A stretch of 64,000 nucleotides of DNA, taken from assembly GCA_020086605.1 (NCBI GenBank), contig JACBWW010000016.1, forward strand, positions 6,377,682 through 6,441,681. Reading direction: 5' to 3'. The position numbers and the translations under genes are program-made. Source of the stretch: Lanius collurio (taxonomy: Eukaryota > Chordata > Aves > Passeriformes > Laniidae). Each line of letters begins with the position of its first letter. Positions within the stretch are counted from its first letter, which is position 1. A model generated the notes under the pieces. The model saw nothing but the letters and a program-made list of their open reading frames with translations, ran no database searches and was not told the DNA's origin. Below are positions 55,501 to 64,000 of the stretch, piece after piece.

Positions 55501-58500
55501 AAAAAAAAAAGTCTCTGATAATTATATTTTTATACCACAAGTCTCTATAGAAAAATTCATTCCTTTATATTCTAAATCCATTTATTTGACTTGTATTATT
55601 CTAGCATTATAGAAGTGCTCTAGTTGGAAAACCAGAAAAAGTGCTCTACACTGCAGATAGTGTAAGGCCCAGAATAAGTTATAACTGTCAAATCCCATCT
55701 CTAGGTTTCAAGTTAAGAAAATGTGCTTTTTTTCCTCGAGGAGTATATAGTTTATATTGTGTATTCACATGGTTTAAAACATAGTTTTTCTGCATTTAAA
55801 TCCCTCACCACTGAAGATGAGAAATTCCCAGTGAATATCACTGAACTGGAGTAATTCTCTGGTGAATTATACTGCAAAATCAATCTGTCATTGGCACTTA
55901 ACACCATGGTTCTAAGGAACACCAAGAATGGTCTTGCTAATTATGGATGTTACCATGGAAGACATAATTTTATTATGTTTGCTTGGCCTATTAAGGATGT
56001 GGCAATGAGTCACAGGAATTTTTTTAGTAATTCCACTTATGTATGATTAAATAAAAATAAATCCAAAATTAATATCTCTCAAATAGTTTGATATATAAAA
56101 GTATATCTTCTATTACTTATAACATACATACTGAAAATTCATTCAATGATGATGGAAATAAAAGTAATTCACAATAGCCTAATAATAGTGAAGTAAAAAT
56201 GGTGTTGTTCCCTATTATTTTGCAGCTGGTATGACAATAAATTAGAGTAAAGCAGGAGAAACCTTTATGTTGGTGCTAGAAAACAGGGGATCAGACAGAA
56301 TTTGATTTCTACCTTACTGATAATCTCTTCTGCCTCCTGGTTATTATTTAGCTGGAAAGTGTGAGTACAAGAGTGAGAACATGACCAACCTTCAGCCCCA
56401 GTGCTGCAATGTCCTGGCCATTCACTAGGCTGACCAAGCTGCAAATCTCCCAGGATTTTCTTAATTATCTTGGACAGCTGTGCTTTCCATGATCATTAGA
56501 TTGTGCTAAGCTGCTCTTCTGTGCAGTGTCTAGTACAGTCTGTACTTGTATAATTTATTTTAAAAACACTCAGAAAAAAGCCTCTGTTCCTGTTGTTCAG
56601 CAAAATCATGCTACAGCTGACAAGTCACCAGAAGTTTGCCGTAGGTCTTCATCTTGCTTTAATATAAGATTGAATTGCCACTGAACTTTACTGCTTTTGC
56701 ATCAAAAATCCAGTTAAACAATATTTTCTAGTCCATGCAGGAAAAAAGCTGGTTTTCCCTTCCTTTATGCTGCAGGCATCCAGAATTGACAGGATATTGG
56801 GTTTGTGGGCTTGCCTAGAGTAACATCATATCTAAGAACTGAGGAAGGCATCAGGAAGCAGTTATCTGAGTGAAGCCATACATAAAAGATAACATTTTCT
56901 AAAATGTAGCATCAGCTAAAAAGTCTCCTAAGAAAGTTGCATCTTGCTGATGATTCTGTTTTGCTGACCAGGTACATAGCAACAAAGATCAAAAATGTCT
57001 CAGCAGTCTGGAAAGAGCTGCTGCAAGTACAACTCATCCATCAAATCCAGTACAGTTGAAGGCAGCTGGCACTGAGACAAGTATCTGCACAAGGTACAAG
57101 GCAGTAGGAAATCAGTGCCTTAGGGGTGCAAGACAAGGACACTTCTAACAGGTTCAGTGAGTTTGTGACAGCCCAACTGAGTGTGAGCCAATGCCATGGA
57201 CAGGCAGTGAAGTCTGCTGCTATCACTATTTATTGTATTTACATATAAACAGGAAAATGCCTCTGACCTGTAAGGTCTGTTCATACCTAGTCCTTGCATC
57301 TTTGCTCTCTTTTCAGACCTCCTCCAGCTTGCTCACCTTACCAGGTTGTGATACCAGGTCTGAAATGAGGTCATGGTCCCACCATTGGAACAGCACAGGG
57401 GCAGAGCCCCATTTATGGACTGGGAGACCAAAGCTGCTCAGCTCCACCCGTTGTCTATTGAAGTATAAAAAGTTCCTTCCAATAACTTTAATGAATTTTT
57501 GAAAACTTGTATGTGATTTCAATATGCTGAAACAATACTTCCTTTTACACTGTTTTTGTAGAACCTGTCACAGACAGTTAAAGTCTGTGGGAATTGCTTT
57601 GAGACAAGTGAGCAGTATCAGGTAAAGGAAGCTTCAGCTCAAGGCTCCCAATATTGAATATTCACTAGAATGTCCAGTCCAATCCACAGATCAAGATAGT
57701 ATGAATACACTGAATAAAACTTTGGGGAAGTCCTACAAAAAAAAAGTTTATTATGAGCATTTTTTTCTCTAACATATTTTACCTTATCTTTAATGAGCCT
57801 ACGAATGTGCAGTGTGGTTTCTTATCTCTTTAAAATTAGTTACGTAATAATATTGTAAGCCCAGTGGGAATGTATGTATGTGCATGCTTGCTTTTGTTCA
57901 GAACTGAGTGTTTAATCTGTAAAGTGGTAAAGTTACTGCTTTAATGTTTATCCTGATGGCTTTACACCTTTTGAACCAGCAGCTGATGGTAATTGAAGTG
58001 AATTATTTTCTGAGAAACTTGGTTTATCTCTCAAGAAACCCACTCTGTTCAGCAGTGTTTTAATAGTTTAAATTAATTTTGTTGACCTTATTTAAACCCA
58101 TTCTACCATTGAAAATAATTTGTTTGCATAAAAGAAACAGAATATATTCTAATTTTACTATATGCTATTGCAAAAACTTTTTTGCCGTTGGGAAAACTGG
58201 CAAAGAGTTACTGCTGGAACACCAAAGCATTTCTGATTAATGACACTCCAGTGTCACCCAGCCTGTGCCAAACACAGGCAAGCAGGACGATGTCCCAGAA
58301 CAGCATCATTGGCCTTGCCTGAAAAAAGACCTTTTTGTACCACTGGGCTCTCAGACTCTGCTTACACCAGTTGCTGACACTGCTGGTACACGGCACAAAA
58401 TATTAAAAGTCCAAAGGGGAGGAATGGAGGAATGCACAGGAAGTGGGAAGAGAATGCCACAGCAGGGTGGTCCAGTTGTGAGATTTCCCAGCGATTTTCT

Positions 58501-60912
58501 CAGCTAACAGCAGGTCTCCATTCTGCTCAGTGTAGAATCCTGCATTACTTGTTTGAGCTCAGTTATTCCTTAAAGCTTATTACCCATCAGTGTCTGGGAT
58601 GCAATCTTTACCAAGGACATACACATGAGTCATGCACACAGATGTTCATCCAGATTCACAAAGCTCAAAGCTCTGCAGTTTAAAACTTAGTGATAAAGTT
58701 TTGAGAGAGAAAAGCCATCTGACATTATAATGATGCATTTAAAACATCAGCATTTCTGCAATCATCTGAGTGGGTGACATAAAAATGCTTCTCTGTCCAT
58801 TTTGTTTTGTCAAAGAAGTAACTGTTACTTCCCATTACGAAGTCTTTCACTCCATTATAGAGGAGCATAGAGAAATGTGTGTTGTAATTGATATAGTCCA
58901 ACTCCCTCTTACTAAGGGTCATATCACATATGTATGACAGCAGGAGAACAATCAGTCCTGTTAGGGAAAAGTGTAATAATCCACATTTTATAATATTCAA
59001 CTCAGTAGAGAAGGTCTTTGAGAACAACAGAAAATAATTTTCCTGTCAAAATGGCAAAAGAGAAATTGTATTTCTTTACCTAGAGTATTTGGACTGAAAA
59101 ACTGTCAGAATAAGTTTTTCTGGTCCACAGAATAAGAAAATAATATTTGCATTTTCTGATCTTGAATGACCTCCTTATCTGTAATTTTTAGCTATATCAA
59201 ATCAGGACATAAATGACTGCATTAATTAAGATGAACCAAACTTTTTTATTTTTCATTTTAACATGTTCTAGGAAATTTGTTGTAGTTCTAATTTACATAT
59301 TCTAGGAAATTTATTTTAGTGGTAATTTTTCTATGATTGGCATGGTTTGAATATCTGATGATATTCAAGTGTGTGGATAGATTTACATTGCTAAAATATT
59401 CTTATTATTGGTAAATTATCTATCCCTTTATTCCACCTAGGAAATATGCTTAGGGTTAGGTATAATTCCACTGAAATGCATTGTCTTTATTTTTTTATAT
59501 CTGCATAACTTCAAGCATTACATGTAAAAGAGGACCAAGGACTTTGGTTATGTAAATAACAAAGACCTAATTTGCATCCCAAACCCGTGCCTTTTCATAG
59601 TTTACTTGGCAAAATTACCTCAGGAGGCAGGAAAATATAAGATTATATTGTTGAGACTTTCTTCAAATGTTTGTCAATTTAAGGTATTACAAAAGCCTAA
59701 CATATAATTTGGAAACTGTAAATGCAATTTCCAACTAGCAATTTGGCAACCTAACTGTGGCATCTATTGGCAAAGCAAAATGTGCAAGAAGGGGCAAATA
59801 AAAGCAAAATGCAGAAGGCAAGTTGATGAGTATTTGAGGAGATCACAAGCCAGTTATGGGCCAACACTAAACTTTTATTTTAAATAGGTACAAAACAAGA
59901 TTATGATGATCATAAAGGCTTCATAATTATTATATAGGGAAAAAAAGTAGTCATTGTGCATATTGAGATTTGATTTCTAAGCCCTGGAGTTTCCCTCATG
60001 GTTTATATCAAGAGGCAAATAAGAGGAGCACATCAGGATGCCCTGTGTGCCAGGGTTTGCCCAAAGTGTGTCTAACCAGGCTGGACCACCAAGACCTGCC
60101 GAGGAGAACAAGGCAGCAAAAAGCATGACAGGAGAGGAGGCTCATTCCTACTGGTTAGTTACAGACACTTTAATAAAGCCTGCAGAGGATGTGTAGAATG
60201 GAAAACATCTGTGTCCACTGATATATTTAGACTGCTCTGGTGTTTAAAATAAGTATCTCAGACTGTGAAAACACCAGGGAATTATGTGAAGAAAGGTTCT
60301 CACTGAGGAATAGCTTGCATTGTTAGAGGCAGACTTTCAGATCATTATCACCTACACTTATGTATCTTACACTGGGAGCTGAAGATTCTTGGTAGGCAAC
60401 AAAAGTAAAAAGCCACTTTTACAGGACAGATTAGTCTGTAATTTTGTAGGGAAACTAATATCTGAATTTGCATCTGAGTAAGGTGATTAAAACAAGCTGG
60501 AGTGAATACGACTGATGTTGGACACCTGGCCACAGACAGAAATATGCTACATATAAATACAGGGAGCAATGAGCTTCCCCAGAATTTCTAAATAGATTAA
60601 TTTAGGATGTGTACACACATTGCAATACATTAAGTGCATCAGTCAAATGTGTATAAGGAATATGCAGTCCTTACAAAAGCAATTATTGAGAGAAAGGCTT
60701 GGCAAGGTACATAATACATTTTGAGTTAGGCTCCCCCACTTTTTCAACCTGATTTATCAATTCCAGCAGGTACCATAGAGAAGCAAGAGGCTCCTGACAA
60801 AGCTGAGCTTATAAAGGCAACTAGAGCATCCTGGTCATAGGATAATCTTTATGTTGTGTAACAAAAAGAATGAAAATAAGCCCTATGTGTTAATATTTTA
60901 CTATGTGTTAAT

Positions 60913-60955
60913 ATTGCAACTTTCTATGAACATTCAGTCAATGGAAAGTTGCAAT
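60913..60955. repeat. perfect 12-bp inverted repeat
   Basis: ATTGCAACTTTC (60,913-60,924) and its exact complement GAAAGTTGCAAT (60,944-60,955) flank a 19-base loop. It could form a hairpin; no host element is identified. Confidence 0.85.
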
Positions 60956-63039
60956 AGCAGCAGTCCCTAACTATAAACTATTGCAGTAGAGAAAGCATTA
61001 TGTTTGTCACATACCATCCCCTCTTTCTGATTGTTTTTTGACTGTGGATTATATTAGACCACTGGCCAAGCACAGTACATGAGAATTGAGACATTGAGAT
61101 GTCCAGGTGCTGTCAGCAACTGGTGCTGATTCACTGAAACTCTTATCCCATGATAGTACCTTGCAAAAGTCACCAAAATCCATGCAAATCACCACATGAG
61201 AAAATGTCCCTCCCAACAACACAGTGAAAGCCCCACTCATTCTCCTAAGTGCCCAACACCAAAGATAATCCATTTATGTCAGCTGAAAAGTCCTGCAGCT
61301 GTCACCAAGAGCTGGATCAGACTCAGTGCCCAGCTAAGGAACTTGATGCAGAGATTAGTAAGGGATATTCTTTAGCCTGTATCATACTTGTAGTTGTTAG
61401 CATAATCTTATTTTCTGACCCCAAAGTACTTACATGGAATTTCAGCGGTGCCAGAGCAAAGCTATGCCCAGGCTTTCCTGCTTCACCCAGCTGGCACCAC
61501 CCTTCAGGGATGGGCAGAGCTCCAGTCACAGTGTGGGCACAGCAGCTCTAAAGGACTGCCACACATTATACTCATTTAATGCACACCCATGTTACTGCCT
61601 GGATCAGAAGTGGGAGCAAGGAAATTCTTGTTTCTGTAGTTCTCTTCATGCTCAATTTGGGTTGAACAACAGCAAGGGCCATAGCACTGCTCTATTCCTG
61701 ACAGGATTTAATCTGGGCAGGGAGGACACCAGCGCCTCATTAAAACAGTGGCACTTTTTAAAGTTCTCTTCACAAAATTATCCATTCATTATGAAGCAGC
61801 TCACATTCCACAACACGTATCACTTTGGAAGTGTGAGTACAATATAGCCTCTGTGTTTTAGATATTCTCTGAGTTGACATCTTTATCAGACAACTAAGAC
61901 ATATTTGTAGAAGTAAATGTGTGATTTTGTAGTAGATGAGCTCTCTAAGTTTTCACTGCTTATTTACCACTAATAGTCTAATTTGTACAGCCATTGTATT
62001 ACATTCTCCGTATTTTTGCTTCAGAATGATCTTTGAGGTTTTTAGAAACACTTATTTCTCTTTGTTTTCTCCCAATCTTTGGGGCATTTCCTCTGCTTGA
62101 GGAGATGCCTGATTTATCTGTTTAGGTGGCTGAAGAGGTGCACAGCCACTCCCTGTGTTTCCACATGTCCAAAGGGCAAGCTTACAGCCTTCTCTTTGCT
62201 CAGGAGGTGATTCTGCCTTTGGGACTGCAGCTTTAGTAATAATGTTATGAAATCAAAGAAAATCATTTTATCTCTTGCTTGAGATGCGGATTAATAAAAC
62301 TGTATTTTCCATGATTTCCAAGATCCATTTATGCCTCATTTCCATTAATATATTTATTAAACAAAAAATAAGTAATAATTTGAAGCACTCATAAGAGTTC
62401 CATTGCATTTTGAAACAGGCCCCAGGCAATTCCTCAATGCTTCCTTGGGTCTCCTTACATACTTTTTCCAATGGCCAAAGAGTGCAAGAGATGTCTAATA
62501 AGAGGAGACTAGTTGTTCCATCTTGCTCACCACTTTGTACCCTGCTAATGACAGGTTTTGAAGGAAAAGTAGCAAGCAATAGATTGCATAATGCTGTAAT
62601 AAACACTCCTGTTTCTGTGCAAGGGAGGAAATGTATTCCTCAAAGCCTCATGATTGACAGATCTTATTATAAGTTTTGTCATAGCTACTGTGAGTGTTAT
62701 TCCTGTGGAGTGTGATTTTTAATCTGCTTTTGCATCTGTCAGAATAGTAGCCTGTGCCAGGCAATCTTATAGGTTAGTTATATGTTGGGCTCAAGGATTT
62801 ATTAGCCTTTCCAATATTTAAAAATCAAAGGCCAGATTCCCCTTCTAGGCTGTTAACTACAGGGATTGTGAGCAGATACATAGCAAAGGGAACTTTATTT
62901 CTTCAGAGACAGAAACAGTTGGAGTAATTCATCACTAGCCAGACTGAGGTTAAGGGATCCCCACTACCTCATGCACTCAGGATCACACTCATAAACTCAT
63001 CTTGAGATTTCATTTACTGATTTTTCCCAGTCTACCAGG

Positions 63040-63228
63040 ATGGACTGTATTGATGACTGGAGGATTAATCCTACTTTTCTTGAGTTGACTCCTGAATCGG
63101 ATGTACCTCTGCAAGAGCAAATATTGCATATAGTTATTGTTGAATTTCTGAATGTGTTTGCACTGGGAACTGACAACTTTGACATTTCCTGTGGCTTAAA
63201 GAAGGAGCATGTATTTATAGCTCTGTGA
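63040..63228 (+). pseudogene. possible relic of a retroelement pol frame
   Basis: A 62-codon frame holds LTPESDVPLQEQ, then VEFLNVFALGTDN. This recalls the stretch before reverse transcriptase in Ty3/gypsy-type pol proteins (a leucine-rich helix, then EF.DVFAL.....G). No protease, catalytic RT motif or terminal repeat is nearby, so it is at best a short decayed piece and may be chance. Confidence 0.2.
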
Positions 63229-64000
63229 GCTCACACAAGATATATTGTTTCTGTCACAAGCTTCTTGCACAAATATGTATTCTGTGTGAGACTGCAGTGT
63301 GACTATTGCTTGATTGTTAATGTTTGCTTTTGACCTTCCCATATCTATTGAATACGTGTGTGTTTTTACCAGCATCACGTGATCTGTACTTTCCAAAACT
63401 GAAAACTGGAAATGTTTCAGTTTTGATTTTGTTTCTTTTTTTTTTTTTTTCTTTTAAAGGACATATTTTTAGTATTTCCGATTCATGTAAGTAGTTCCAT
63501 TCTGTTTTGAGTCTTCAGAAAAAATCTGCAAACACAGTCCTAACAGAGGAGGAAAGACAAAAACAAGGTTCCATTTTAAAGCAGACTTGAAAGAGTCATG
63601 TGAGTTCAGGGGTGCACAAGGACTGATCCTCTTGGCTTTCTTGGCACTGCAGTTACAGAGGTGGGCAGGTGCTGTAGCCACGTGTTGCTCTTGCAGTGCA
63701 GTAATGGTATCATTGAGAAGTGAGCTTAAGCCCATATTCACGTGCCAGTTTTACAGCCTTACTGTAAGCTTAGTAAGCAATACTTCCTCATCTGACCTCT
63801 CTGGGTGACCTTCTTCTCCTCTGGATATAAAGAGTTTAAGGAGTCTAGGATATGCAAACTAAGGGTATTGTTTATAAATTATTTATCGTGTCACTAATGA
63901 TATTTACTTCACTGTTCTCAATTGCATCCTCATGCATTGAGGTTGGCAGTTCATGGGAGGCTTGATCTCATTCAGGCACGTTGTTCTGGCAAAAGTCATT

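Larger units (their letters stand above)
48359..63000. other. intergenic, no gene seen
   Basis: AT-rich with scattered low-complexity tracts (T/G-rich at 52,130-52,250; A-rich near 55,420 and 55,500). A GC-richer block at 52,980-53,700 carries only short frames. No exon series, RNA gene or well-preserved transposon is recognisable. The human upstream neighbour of RNPC3 is COL11A1, but none of its collagen exons (Gly-X-Y repeats) are seen here. Confidence 0.5.

Noticed and set aside
58880..58915. GATATAGTCCAACTCCCTC considered as a CR1 end
   Set aside because: Only a short part matches and the adjoining CR1 motifs are absent.

Overview
The window is vertebrate nuclear DNA. It is AT-rich and gene-poor, with spliced genes, CR1-like retroposon remnants and LTR-like blocks resembling those of songbirds. 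A bird is the best fit, probably a passerine; that assignment is inference, not a database match.

Two genes can be rebuilt exon by exon, both on the minus strand. (1) A complete alpha-amylase gene has ten coding exons (20,650-26,068) joining to 512 codons. The exon sizes match the human amylase pattern except for one extra codon in exon 8, and the catalytic and chloride-binding residues are intact. (2) RNPC3, which encodes the U11/U12-65K protein of the minor spliceosome, has twelve coding exons (33,244-40,976) giving 432 residues. Its N-terminal exon or exons are missing, and a 390-base N gap (41,379-41,768) lies just upstream. RNPC3 sitting upstream of amylase in the same orientation is the arrangement known from human.

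The best find is a set of minor-spliceosome signals in RNPC3. Its last coding intron has a perfect U12-type 5' splice site and a near-perfect U12 branch site. About 2.7 kb beyond the stop codon are two tandem perfect U12-type 5' splice-site motifs six bases apart. They lie 43 bases inside a candidate exon preceded by a good acceptor, and a matching donor lies 13 bases after the stop codon. This is the layout of the known USSE (U11 snRNP-binding splicing enhancer), by which U11 snRNP controls production of its own 65K partner.

Layout: 1-505, possible last exon of an unidentified plus-strand gene; 506-20,549, intergenic, with a 150-bp tandem duplication at 9,681-9,980; 20,530-26,116, amylase; 26,117-28,600, amylase upstream region with a TATA-type promoter candidate and a CpG island; 29,470-40,976, RNPC3 and its alternative 3' UTR; 41,379-41,768, gap; 42,000-64,000, intergenic, with an LTR-like cluster (43.6-46.0 kb), CR1 and LTR fragments, and two unexplained open frames (47.2 and 63.0 kb).
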